64,000 nt of DNA from Rhodospirillales bacterium (GTDB taxonomy: Bacteria > Pseudomonadota > Alphaproteobacteria > Rhodospirillales > Defluviicoccaceae): contig JADJRE010000009.1 of the NCBI GenBank assembly GCA_016712375.1, positions 68,945-132,944 on the forward strand, read 5' to 3'. Numbering within the stretch: the first letter of the stretch is position 1; every line of letters starts with the position of its first letter. Shown in pieces: positions 18,760 to 26,802 of this stretch. Under the pieces are notes generated by a model. The model ran no database searches. It saw only the letters and a program-made list of their open reading frames with translations, and was not told where the DNA came from. Position numbers and translations under genes: made by a program.

Positions 18760-19596
18760 TCAGCGTCCTTTCTTCTGTTTCTGGGCCGAGCGGATCATCC
18801 CGTCGAACATCCAGTCGAGCGTGTCCGGCGCAATGCCGTTGGCGAAGCGCAGGAATTTGCTGTCGAAGCCGGGCACGACGAGAGATTTCCGCTTTTCGAT
18901 GCCGCGCAGGAGGGCGCGCGCGACTACGTCGGGCTCGAGGACCTTGCCCTTGGCCGCGAGGTACGCGGTCTCATAGGGACGATGCGGCGTCTCGCCAGCG
19001 AGCATCGGGGTGCGGGTGTCGGGAGGGCAGATGACGGTGACGCCGATGTTGTGGCGGACGAGTTCCGAGCGCAGCACTTCGGAGTAGCCGACGACGGCGA
19101 ACTTGGACGCGGAGTAGGCGGCGTAGCCGAAGACGCCCTTTAGGCCGGTGACGCTCGAGAGGTTGGCGATCCAGCCGTCGCGCCGAGCGATCATCGCGGG
19201 CAGGGCGGCGCGGACCATATGGACCACGCCCATGAAGTTGGTGTCCATCTGCGCGCGGAAGGCGTCGAGGTGCGTGTCCTCGACGTAGCCCGGCAGCGTT
19301 ATGCCGGCGGAATTGATGAGGAGGTCGATGCCGCCGAAGCGCTGCTCGCACTGCTTGACCGCGTCGGCCGCCTGGGCGGGATCGGAGACGTCGGCGACCG
19401 CGACGTCGACTTTCTGGCCGGTTTCCGTCGCGAGGGCGCGGAGGGCGGTCGCGGCCTGATCCAGCCGCTCTTTATGGCGGGCCACCAGGAAGATGCTGGC
19501 GCCCTGGCGCGCGAGCTGCTCGGCGATGGCGGCGCCGATGCCGCTCGAGCCGCCCGTGATCAACGCGCGTCTGGAATGAAAACAACCCTTCCGCAT
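18760..19596 (-). CDS. Short-chain dehydrogenase resembling 3-ketodihydrosphingosine reductase
   Basis: A 278-residue classical SDR. The NAD(P) motif is TGGSSGIG (residues 14-21), followed by NSAG, Asn120, Ser148 in NLSSVTG, and Tyr161/Lys165 in YSASK. The catalytic tetrad is therefore complete. Downstream, PPDTRTPMLAGE and RPYETAYL match the signature of eukaryotic-type ketosphinganine reductases (KDSR) better than that of acetoacetyl-CoA or sugar SDRs. The C-terminus is basic (QKQKKGR). It is cotranscribed with the class III aminotransferase, whose ATG abuts its stop. I infer a role in a long-chain amino-alcohol or amino-lipid pathway, but no serine palmitoyltransferase is present in the window. 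Confidence 0.8.
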   Translation of the reverse strand: MRKGCFHSRRALITGGSSGIGAAIAEQLARQGASIFLVARHKERLDQAATALRALATETGQKVDVAVADVSDPAQAADAVKQCEQRFGGIDLLINSAGITLPGYVEDTHLDAFRAQMDTNFMGVVHMVRAALPAMIARRDGWIANLSSVTGLKGVFGYAAYSASKFAVVGYSEVLRSELVRHNIGVTVICPPDTRTPMLAGETPHRPYETAYLAAKGKVLEPDVVARALLRGIEKRKSLVVPGFDSKFLRFANGIAPDTLDWMFDGMIRSAQKQKKGR

Positions 19597-19662
19597 GCCG
19601 GCCCCCAGACCTCCTGTGCCTGAAGTTTACATCCTCGACGCGAACTCCGCGGTTTAAACGAA

Positions 19663-19694
19663 AACGGCCCCGGAGGAAAACCTCCAGGGCCGTT
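19663..19694 (-). terminator. Rho-independent terminator (minus strand)
   Basis: A 14-base arm AACGGCCCCGGAGG pairs, with one mismatch, with CCTCCAGGGCCGTT around an AAAA loop. Read on the minus strand it is followed by TTTTCGTTT. It ends the transcript of whatever gene lay upstream and insulates the SDR-aminotransferase operon. Confidence 0.82.
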
Positions 19695-19712
19695 GTGGGT
19701 CGCTGGTTGGAA

Positions 19713-19785
19713 CTAGTTCGTCGCCTTCTCGGCCGCGTCGATCGACGCGACCAGGACTTCCACGTCGCAGCCTCCGATGCCGTCG
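19713..19785 (-). pseudogene. C-terminal tail of an unidentified gene
   Basis: The minus strand reads DGIGGCDVEVLVASIDAAEKATN and a stop, 18 bases before the terminator. It looks like the genuine end of a gene whose remainder is gone. Upstream sequence is unrelated. I cannot assign the family. Confidence 0.4.
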
Positions 19786-19789
19786 ACCG

Positions 19790-20104
19790 ATGTCAATCGG
19801 CCCTTTAATTGCGGTATCTGTCAAGCCGGAGCCGTTGCTCTTTCTTAGATCATCGTCCTGACCCATCCTTTGGTTCGGCCGGGCCATCCTTCCGTCCCGG
19901 CCTGCGGGAATGCTGGGCCGGCGCGCGCAGGGGCAGTCAAGGATGGCGCTTGTGCGCCACCAACGGCTTGTCCTTGACGGCCGCGAGCACGTCGGCACGC
20001 TTATCCCTGCCAGGGTCAGGTCCTTTCCGAGGTCGATCGCCTCATGTTTGTGTCCGGGGTGAGCGCCTCACTGTACGGAACGACGTCCTGATGCCGTCAG
20101 CCGA
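19790..20104. other. Junction DNA without a supported gene
   Basis: No gene is recognised. It lies between the tail fragment and the DUF3300 fragment and contains only short frames. Confidence 0.35.
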
Positions 20105-20385
20105 TTGACACGCGGCGTTGCCGCGGGCGGCAGCGCCGCGGTTGCGATCGGCGGCGATGCCGCGACCGCCGCCGGCATTGAGGCGTTGCGGCGCCTGGGC
20201 AACCATGCGCCACCACCGCCCCTGCCCGCGGCGACCGGCGCCGCCCGCTGCGCGCCGCCGACTTGTGTCGCCTGGGGTGCGCCGCCGGCCCTACGCGCCG
20301 CGATTGGCCTCGGCGCGAACCTCCCGTCGATAGTGGCACCGGCTGCGGGATGCCCCTGACCGGCGCTTGGTTTCGCGTAGCTACT
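20105..20385 (-). pseudogene. Fragment of a second DUF3300-type gene (3' region)
   Basis: The minus strand encodes YAKPSAGQG, then QRAAPVAAGRGGG and related pieces in shifted frames. They parallel residues of the Gly/Arg-rich tail of the DUF3300 protein (8070-8340 in the window). Divergence and small indels show this is not a recent copy. Only the tail survives and it cannot encode the domain. Confidence 0.7.
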
Positions 20386-20639
20386 GCTCCTTGAAGCCCT
20401 CAACCGATCCCCGACTATGGGCCCCCTGAATAGCCAATCGGATCTGCTGTGGCAATATTGAAACAGAAGAACGTTTTGATAGGGGAATGTGATCGAATTC
20501 ACAGAGCCGGGGCCGCAAATCTCGGCAAGAGCATCATCCGAGCGGGCGGTTTTTTCCAGTCTCGAGTTGCAGACACGTCGCGGCCAGAGTCATGGCAAGC
20601 GCCGCGACGAAGGCCGACGTGCATCGGGGGTGTTCGTCA

Positions 20640-21420
20640 ATGGGTCATCAACGCCTGGGCATTCTGCCGAGGACGCAGAAGTGGAAGACGGTTATCGCAT
20701 TGATCGCCGGCGGCGCTGACGCCGAGCAGATCGCTGCGAGCGACCTCCGAAGCCGCGGAGCAGGAGCTGCAAAGTGCCGCGAAGGATCCGACGTTCGTGC
20801 ACGCCTTTTGGCTGCTCACGCAGATTCCCCTGGCAGCCCGTCAGCCCGATTTCGCCCGAGCACTCCGAAATCTCGGCCTCGAGATTGGCGAGCAGCCGAG
20901 CGTCATCGACATCGCGCGCGGGTTCTCGGATGCCGTCGACGGGCGGGTTCGCAACGTGCGCAGGAGGACCGACTTCGGCGAGATGGCGCAGATGTGCGGA
21001 GCGGAAGCTCTTTGTGCGGTCGCCGGGCGTAATCTGAACCAGTTGTTCGGGACAAGCCCGCAGGACGTTCGAACGGCGTTTGCAGGTCTCACGACCGTCA
21101 AACAGTTCTCGATCCTCAGCATGGACTTTTTTGCCCGCCTCACCCGGCGGGTGCTCGGATATTTCCTGAGCCGGGAGTTGCCCAACCACGTCGGAGCCAG
21201 CTCCCGCTTTCATACGATCCGCGAGCACCAGGCCTTCGAACAAGCGCTCGATGTGCACTGCCGCGAGACCGCGCGCATCGTCGGCGATTTCTCCGGCGAA
21301 TGGTACTCGAAGACGAACTACGAAAGCGGCATCGAAGCAAAGCAGGCGGGCAACTTCGCTCGGGTCGCCTTCGACAAGATCAAGAGGGAGCTGCAGCATC
21401 GGAGGGATGTCTATGCGTAG
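20640..21420 (+). CDS. QueC-associated protein with conserved-looking MGHQRLG start, one frameshift
   Basis: About 259 residues when a one-base surplus near 20738 is corrected. The ATG at 20640 follows GGGGGTG and gives MGHQRLGILPRTQKWKTVIA. After the break the frame continues with SEAAEQELQSAAKDPTFVHA, then LLTQIPLAARQPDFA, TDFGEMAQMCGAEALCAVAG, FFARLTRRVLGYFLSREL and FSGEWYSKTNYESG. The protein is largely helical with no known catalytic motif. As I recall, comparable proteins with an MGHQRLG start sit next to QueC-like genes elsewhere. Its last 8 bases overlap the QueC-like gene, so the products are made together. The N-terminal Met-Gly could be exposed after Met removal and act as a conjugation target, which is inference. 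Confidence 0.6.
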
Positions 21421-22915
21421 ACACCACATCATCTGTGGTGGCCTCCCGCGCGCCCGAGCCAGTACCCCTCATGTGATCGAGCTGGACATCAACGGGCCAC
21501 CGGGTTCATCAGGGAAAGTCAATCTGCAGATCGTCGATGTCTGCTCGCGGCTCAGCCAGCAGTTGCCCGCAGTCCTGGTCGATCTCATCGAAATCGCAGC
21601 CTACGTCTATTGCGCCGACCAGTATGTGACCCGTGGCACCGAGCGGATGAGCCGTATGGGGGCCGACTGGCGGCGCGACTTCATTTTCCACGTTCCTGTC
21701 CGCTGCCGCGACACGTGGCAATCGGAAGCCGTTTTATCGCCGCTCGTCGACGTCCTGCGGTTCCTGTCCGAAGACGAATATCACTTCGAATTCGATGAGT
21801 TCGTCAATCCGCGGGATGTAGGCAACTACTTCGACTTCGCAGAGGGGAGGCGTGGCTTTCAGGCCGACGAGATCATGCTGTTTTCTGGCGGTCTCGACTC
21901 ATTCGCTGGCGCTGTGGAAGAAATCATCGGTCACGGCAAGCATGTCGCCCTCGTCAGCCACGAGTCCTCGAGCTTCGTGAAGAGCAAGCAGGCTACGCTG
22001 GTCGATGCCTTGCGGAGATCCGAGCGGGGGCGCCTCCTCCATGTGCCCGTTGCCGTCAACAAGAACCACGAAGAGGGGCGGGAATACACGCAGCGGTCCC
22101 GGTCGTTTCTGTTCGCCAGCCTGGCGTTCGCCGTCGCGACGATGTTCGGGCGCAAGCGGGTCCGCTTCTATGAAAATGGAATCGTCAGTCTGAACCTGCC
22201 GATCGTTGAACACGTCGTCGGCGCGCGGGCAACGCGAACGACACACCCGCAGGTGCTCGCCGGCTTTGGCCGCCTGTTCTCGGCACTCTCGGGCGGTCCG
22301 ATCATCATTGAGAACCCTTACTTCTGGAAGACCAAGCAGGAAGTGATCGAAGTGATCGCCCGGCATGGCTGCGAGCATCTGATCGCCGAGACCTTCAGCT
22401 GCGCCAAGGTTCGCGAAGCGACGCAGACACAGAAGCACTGCGGCGTCTGCTCGCAATGCATCGACCGGCGGTTCGGCATTTTGGCTGCAGGTATCGATGC
22501 GCACGAGCCCGCGGCGAACTATGCCGTGGATCTGCTCGCAGATGAGCGGCAGCCCGGACATGAGGTCGTCATGGCCGAAGGCTATGTCATGTCGGCCATG
22601 CGGATCGCGAGGATGTCGGAGTTCGCCTTCTATGCGGCCAATGGGCAAAGCTTCCGGGCGCTGCGGCATCTGCCCGGATCGCCGGACGATAACGCGCGGG
22701 CGATATACGAGCTGCATCGCAGGCATGCCAAGGCGGTTGTCCGGGTCATCGAACGTGGCGTCGCAGACCTTGCCTCACGGCTGACGGACCAGTCACTTCC
22801 GGAGACATGCTTGGCATCTCTGATTGTCGCGCCGGTCGCCAGGCCACCCTCTAATCCGGAAGCCGACGAGGCAGAGGTCCGACCTCTAGCCTACCCTGTG
22901 CAGAGCCCGGGCTAG
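21413..22915 (+). CDS. QueC-like (7-cyano-7-deazaguanine synthase-like) enzyme with N-terminal extension
   Basis: A 500-residue protein. The ATG at 21413 is preferred because GGAGGG lies 6 bases upstream of it, and the gene overlaps the partner by 8 bases. Residues 1-150 are an extension without known motifs. The PP-loop SGGLDS is at 158-163, where ATP would be cleaved to activate a carboxylate. Near the C-terminus, C330 and C343, C346, C349 (HCGVCSQC) form the four-cysteine zinc site of QueC. True QueC is about 230 residues. Length, context and the absence of queD, queE or a tRNA-guanine transglycosylase argue against queuosine biosynthesis. QueC homologues occur in antiviral operons (QatC; type IV CBASS). 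A nucleobase-protein conjugation role is plausible but unproven. Confidence 0.78.
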   Translation: MRRHHIICGGLPRARASTPHVIELDINGPPGSSGKVNLQIVDVCSRLSQQLPAVLVDLIEIAAYVYCADQYVTRGTERMSRMGADWRRDFIFHVPVRCRDTWQSEAVLSPLVDVLRFLSEDEYHFEFDEFVNPRDVGNYFDFAEGRRGFQADEIMLFSGGLDSFAGAVEEIIGHGKHVALVSHESSSFVKSKQATLVDALRRSERGRLLHVPVAVNKNHEEGREYTQRSRSFLFASLAFAVATMFGRKRVRFYENGIVSLNLPIVEHVVGARATRTTHPQVLAGFGRLFSALSGGPIIIENPYFWKTKQEVIEVIARHGCEHLIAETFSCAKVREATQTQKHCGVCSQCIDRRFGILAAGIDAHEPAANYAVDLLADERQPGHEVVMAEGYVMSAMRIARMSEFAFYAANGQSFRALRHLPGSPDDNARAIYELHRRHAKAVVRVIERGVADLASRLTDQSLPETCLASLIVAPVARPPSNPEADEAEVRPLAYPVQSPG

Positions 22916-22923
22916 GTCCGATC

Positions 22924-23379
22924 GTGTTTGCCATTGATGAGAAGGCGAACACCATAATATTTTTTGGAGGAGCAAGAGTAACTGCAAGCTTTGCTCGCTT
23001 ACTCTACCTACTTGCGGTACAGCATCGTGTCGACTTGCAAAATAAAGTACAAAATAAACGCTTTGAATACATCAAGACGGCGGATTTGGTGCGCGAACTC
23101 GGTGTGGACGAGCAGAGTCTCCGCCAACAAGTCCTTAGATGCAGGAAGTGGCTATCACGAAGCCTGAAGAAAATCTTGGGTAGAGCACCGGGGCGCGACG
23201 AGGTGATTGAAAGCAAGAAGTGGACGGGATACCGCCTCAACCCTCGCATGGTGCTCGTCGATTCTGCTCAGCTGTCGGAGGCGGAAGCGATCGGCCGCGC
23301 CCCCCTGTTTCAGCACCTGCCGGAATCGTCATACCCGCCACCAGCACGTGACCCATCGGCGGCAGCGTCACGTCTCTAG
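22924..23379 (+). CDS. Winged-helix DNA-binding protein of the QueC-like module
   Basis: A 151-residue protein with a GTG start at 22924, 8 bases after the QueC-like stop. The first strand-helix block (TIIFFGGARVTASFARLLYL) and the later KTADLVRELGVDEQSLRQQV helix-turn-helix are followed by a beta-wing, KKWTGYRLNP. This resembles the OmpR/PhoB-type effector fold. No receiver domain is attached. The last 40 residues are proline-rich and disordered. The first 150 bases are clearly more AT-rich than the flanks, a sign of separate origin. It may regulate the module or act as its DNA-binding sensor or effector. Confidence 0.6.
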   Translation: MFAIDEKANTIIFFGGARVTASFARLLYLLAVQHRVDLQNKVQNKRFEYIKTADLVRELGVDEQSLRQQVLRCRKWLSRSLKKILGRAPGRDEVIESKKWTGYRLNPRMVLVDSAQLSEAEAIGRAPLFQHLPESSYPPPARDPSAAASRL

Positions 23380-23557
23380 CCGAACCTGTCACGACTCGTG
23401 TTTGCAACCTGCAAGTTCAATGACTTAGCAGGCGCCGTCCGTCACGTCTTTCGATCGGGCGTGCATATCTCCCAGTCGCTTTTTCCTCGATAACACCGCG
23501 ACCCCACCGGCTGCGCCGTGCTTTGCGGCGCCGCCATCAAGATCGCGGTGAAGGCTC

Positions 23558-23836
23558 ATGTCACGTACCCTTGCTCCTCCTCATCATGACCTCCGCCAGC
23601 CGTCGGCTGGCCAGAAGACCGCGCCGACGCGCGTCCGTCATCTCGATCAGTCGGACGTCGCGCGCCGCCTGAAACTGAGTCCACGCACGCTCGAAAAGTG
23701 GCGCTGGGAAGGCCGCGGCCCCCAGTACCTGAAGCTTGGCCGCCGCGTCGTCTACAGGCTGGCTGACATCCAAGCCTTCAAAGCCGAGCGGCTGCGCGAG
23801 AGCACGTCGAGTGTCGTCTCGAACGTCCCTCAATAG
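23558..23836 (+). CDS. Excisionase/AlpA-type helix-turn-helix protein
   Basis: A 92-residue protein. The MerR-like domain reads LDQSDVARRLKLSPRTLEKW, then GPQYLKLGRRVVYRLADIQ, the HTH_17 pattern of excisionases and AlpA activators. It lies at the head of the replication genes of the element and probably controls excision or early transcription. The N-terminal 25 residues are disordered. Confidence 0.8.
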   Translation: MSRTLAPPHHDLRQPSAGQKTAPTRVRHLDQSDVARRLKLSPRTLEKWRWEGRGPQYLKLGRRVVYRLADIQAFKAERLRESTSSVVSNVPQ

Positions 23837-23848
23837 AGAGCTGTTGCG

Positions 23849-25003
23849 ATGCCAACTCTCTCGTCGCAAGGCCAGCCGCCGACCATCCGGCCCGTGACGC
23901 CGGGCGACAGTCACGCCATGCCCACGTCGTATGCGCGCGCCGCCTGCAGCAATGCATCGCGAACTTCCAGTTCGCCACGGTACCGGCTGGAGCCCATCGA
24001 CTTTGCATCCATAAACGCTGCAGCGCTTTCGGCGCTGCCGGACCTTCTGCGCCGCTGGCTCCCGAACGGTCGGCACATAGGTCACGAATATGTCGCCCTC
24101 AATCCGACCCGTGCCGATCGGCATCTCGGCAGCTTCCGGATCTGCCTGCGCGGCGGAAAGCGGGGTCGGTGGGCCGACTTCGCGACCGGGGATACGGGCG
24201 GCGACCCGATCAGCCTTGCAGTCTACCTTTACCGCTGCACCCCCTTACAGGCTGCACGCAGGATCGCCGACACTCTCGGCCAAACTCACGTGACTACCTT
24301 CGCTACGGGGCGTCAGCGGTCGGCGCCTCCTGCTGCACCGCCTCAGCCGCTCGCGCCCCAGAGTTCGCAGAACCAATCCTTGGGCACGTACGGTCGTCAG
24401 CTTTGGGCTTGCTGTCGAACGATTACGCCGGAATGCCATGCCGGCCGCTATCTAAGCGCACGCGGTTGCGCCCTGCCGCATCCCGACGGCGATCTTCGAT
24501 GGCATCCGGCACTGAGGCACCCGAGCGGATACGTCGGCCCGGCGTTGGTGGCACTCGTCACCGATTGCCGCGACGCCCAGCGTTGGCTGTCCCTCCACCG
24601 CACCTGGATCGCTGCGGGCGGCAGCGGCGATAAAGCCGACGTCGACTCGCCGCGCTTGCTTCTGAAGGATCACCGAAAATTCGGGGGCTGCATCCGCCTT
24701 TGGCCGGACGACTGGGCGACAGCGGGGCTGGGCATTGCCGAAGGCATCGAGACGACGCTCACCCTCGCACGCGGCTTCACCCCGGCATGGTCGGTCATCG
24801 ACGCCGCCAATCTCGGGGCGTTTCCCGTGCTGGCGGGGATCGAAGCACTGACGGTCGCAGTCGATCACGACGCCGCGGGATTGAAGGCGTTCAAGACGGT
24901 CGCCGAGCGCTGGCATGCCGCCGGATGCGAAGTCCGCAAGGTGCTGGTGCCGTCGCCCGGGGCGGATCTGAACGACTGGGCCCGGAGCGTCGATCATGCG
25001 TGA
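23849..25003 (+). CDS. Toprim-domain primase of the mobile element
   Basis: A 384-residue protein of the phage/plasmid primase group. A segment around residues 100-140 (GGKRGRWADFATGDTGGDP and the following LAVYLYRCTPLQAARRIAD) matches the DUF7146-type primase N-terminal region. A Toprim fold follows at about 290-370, with GLGIAEGIETTLTLA (catalytic Glu) and LTVAVDHDAAGLKA (metal-binding Asp pair). It should make primers for replication of the element. Its end overlaps the RepA-like gene by 8 bases, giving a coupled primase-helicase pair. There is no classical zinc finger. Confidence 0.82.
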   Translation: MPTLSSQGQPPTIRPVTPGDSHAMPTSYARAACSNASRTSSSPRYRLEPIDFASINAAALSALPDLLRRWLPNGRHIGHEYVALNPTRADRHLGSFRICLRGGKRGRWADFATGDTGGDPISLAVYLYRCTPLQAARRIADTLGQTHVTTFATGRQRSAPPAAPPQPLAPQSSQNQSLGTYGRQLWACCRTITPECHAGRYLSARGCALPHPDGDLRWHPALRHPSGYVGPALVALVTDCRDAQRWLSLHRTWIAAGGSGDKADVDSPRLLLKDHRKFGGCIRLWPDDWATAGLGIAEGIETTLTLARGFTPAWSVIDAANLGAFPVLAGIEALTVAVDHDAAGLKAFKTVAERWHAAGCEVRKVLVPSPGADLNDWARSVDHA

Positions 25004-26162
25004 CGATACCGAGGTGCATGCCTTCATCGACGCTGCCGAAACGTATTCGCCGGACGAACCACAAAGCGACGACCAGCCGCTAATGTCCATCGATCTCCCA
25101 TCGTGGTACGGCCGACCTGTCCCGGAGCGGCGATGGATGGTTCGCGACTGGATGCCCTGGGGGTACGTCACGGCGCTCTACGGTGACGGTGGAACCGGCA
25201 AGTCCCTTCTCGCCCAGCAACTCATGACAGCGTGCGTCATCGGCCAGAACTGGCTCGGGCTCGAAACTGCCGTGTGTTCGGCGATCGGCCTGTTCTGCGA
25301 AGACGACGAGACCGAGTTGCTTAGACGACAGGACTGCATCAACAGCGAAATCGGCGTCGATTTCCGCGACCTTGGGAACCTGCACATCATACCTCGTGTC
25401 GGCGACGACAACGTCTTGATGACGTTCGACCGCGACGGCCGAGGCAAACTCACGCCTCTCTGGCACGCCCTCGTTGCCGAGGCCAAGCGCCGAGAGGCAC
25501 GGCTGGCAGTCATCGACACGGCCGCTGACACCTTCGGTGGAGATGAAATCCGGCGCTCGGAGGTTCGACAGTTCATCGCTTCATGCCTTGGCCGGTTCGC
25601 CCGCGAGATTGACGGTGCCGTCCTGGTGTTGGCGCACCCGAGTTTGTCCGGGATGGCAAGCGGCTCCGGCAGTGGTGGCTCGACCGCTTGGAGCAACACC
25701 GTCCGCAGCCGCCTCTACCTGAATCGACCCGAGGCGGAGGAAGGCGAGAAGCCTGACAACAACGACCGAATCCTGACCACCAAGAAGGCCAACTATGCCG
25801 CAACCGGATGCGAGATCAGGCTGCGCTGGCAGCGAGGCGTGTTTGTACCCGAGGGGGTGGGGGCCGGCAGCTTCGTCGAGTCGCTCGACGAGCGTAACCG
25901 TGAGCGGGAGGTCGAGGGAATCTTCCTCAGCTGTCTGCGGGACGTGCGATCGCGCGGACAGCACGCGAGCGACTCGACCGCTTCTCGCGACCGATATGCG
26001 CCAAAGCTGTTCCGCACCCTAAAAGCCGGTCGAAGCTGCTCGGCAAAGGAACTCATGTCCGCAATGAGCCGCCTGTTCGACGCCGGAAAGATCCGCATCG
26101 AGAGCGTCCTTAACGCCAATCGAAATTACGTCGCTGCTATCGTAGAGGTTGCGTCATCATGA
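24996..26162 (+). CDS. RepA-like RecA-fold ATPase (helicase partner of the primase)
   Basis: A 388-residue AAA/RecA-type ATPase of the plasmid RepA and phage helicase family. Walker A is GDGGTGKS near residue 64, Walker B is RLAVIDTAADTFGGDE, and a sensor segment reads AVLVLAHPSLSGMASGSGSG. The C-terminal 100 residues form a helical, winged-helix-like region that probably binds DNA. It is translated from an ATG inside the end of the primase gene, and the two presumably form the replication initiation complex. It is intact. Confidence 0.85.
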   Translation: MRDDTEVHAFIDAAETYSPDEPQSDDQPLMSIDLPSWYGRPVPERRWMVRDWMPWGYVTALYGDGGTGKSLLAQQLMTACVIGQNWLGLETAVCSAIGLFCEDDETELLRRQDCINSEIGVDFRDLGNLHIIPRVGDDNVLMTFDRDGRGKLTPLWHALVAEAKRREARLAVIDTAADTFGGDEIRRSEVRQFIASCLGRFAREIDGAVLVLAHPSLSGMASGSGSGGSTAWSNTVRSRLYLNRPEAEEGEKPDNNDRILTTKKANYAATGCEIRLRWQRGVFVPEGVGAGSFVESLDERNREREVEGIFLSCLRDVRSRGQHASDSTASRDRYAPKLFRTLKAGRSCSAKELMSAMSRLFDAGKIRIESVLNANRNYVAAIVEVASS

Positions 26163-26274
26163 TGATTGTCGCTGAAAAGTTTTCGTGCCCACACACCCAA
26201 ACACGATTCGTGCACACCTCACATAAGTCATTGAAATCGCACGGATCCCATGAGCGTGCACACACACCCTATAC

Positions 26275-26317
26275 TACGTATAGAGCGGCGCCCTTCAGGG
26301 GGGCACCGCTCTACGTA
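26275..26317. terminator. Long near-perfect hairpin after the ATPase gene
   Basis: TACGTATAGAGCGGCGCCC pairs with GGGCACCGCTCTACGTA, with a two-base bulge and one mismatch, around a short G-rich loop. The arms are unusually long for an intrinsic terminator, and the 3' side continues TTATTG rather than a U tract. It could be a terminator, a processing site or a replication-related structure. It lies in the only sizeable gap of the replication operon. Confidence 0.55.
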
Positions 26318-26339
26318 TTATTGCATCGTGAGGGCGGCC

Positions 26340-26600
26340 ATGCCTGACGACACCTCGAGGCAGGAACCCGAACCGCTGGTGACGACCACCTTCCGTGTCG
26401 GCAGGCGGTTCAAGGTCGCGATGACGATCCCCTCCTTCGGGACGGGCGAGACGCTGGCGATGAACGTCGAGTGGTCGCCGGACGTGCCGAAGCGGCGGCT
26501 GAACAAGCGTGAGATCCAAGACTACCGGCGCGGACGTGACGCTGCCCTGGCTGAAGTCGTTCGGCTGATCGGCGGCAATGTCCTGTGTGTGGAGGTTTAG
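26340..26600 (+). CDS. Small conserved protein of mobile elements
   Basis: An 86-residue protein from the ATG at 26340; a longer frame from 26250 crosses the hairpin and is unlikely. It contains VTTTFRVGRRFKVAMTIPSF and WSPDVPKRRLNKREIQDYRR. The predicted fold is one beta sheet with a basic helix, perhaps nucleic-acid binding. I recognise it only as a recurring hypothetical of alphaproteobacterial elements. It is the first gene of the overlapping small-gene chain. Confidence 0.6.
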   Translation: MPDDTSRQEPEPLVTTTFRVGRRFKVAMTIPSFGTGETLAMNVEWSPDVPKRRLNKREIQDYRRGRDAALAEVVRLIGGNVLCVEV

Positions 26601-26604
26601 AGCG

Positions 26605-26802
26605 ATGTCGGACTTGCCGCACGGACTGCCCCACTCTCCAAGCGCGTCACTCGCGTCAGCAACACGGCATGGAGACGACAACGTCAACCGCGGTACCGGG
26701 CCGCCGACCGCGGCGAGCGACGAGCAGAGCGGATGGCGGCGGCGTACCTGGCAGTTCCCCGCCGCCATCCTCACCACGACGGCCCTGAAGATGAGGAAAT
26801 GA
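26605..26802 (+). CDS. Small hypothetical protein
   Basis: A 65-residue product from ATG 26605, four bases after the previous stop. It is polar, Ser/Thr/Arg-rich and probably disordered, with one short hydrophobic segment (FPAAILTTTAL). It has no known family. Its stop overlaps the next start as ATGA, so it is probably translated as part of the chain. Confidence 0.45.
   Translation: MSDLPHGLPHSPSASLASATRHGDDNVNRGTGPPTAASDEQSGWRRRTWQFPAAILTTTALKMRK

Noticed and set aside
20640..23379. Module as a queuosine or Dpd DNA-modification locus
   Set aside because: No QueD, QueE, FolE, tRNA-guanine transglycosylase or DpdA-like gene is near, and the enzyme has a long extra N-terminal domain.
26159..26347. 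62-codon frame after the RepA-like gene
   Set aside because: It spans the long hairpin and has no domain or ribosome site.
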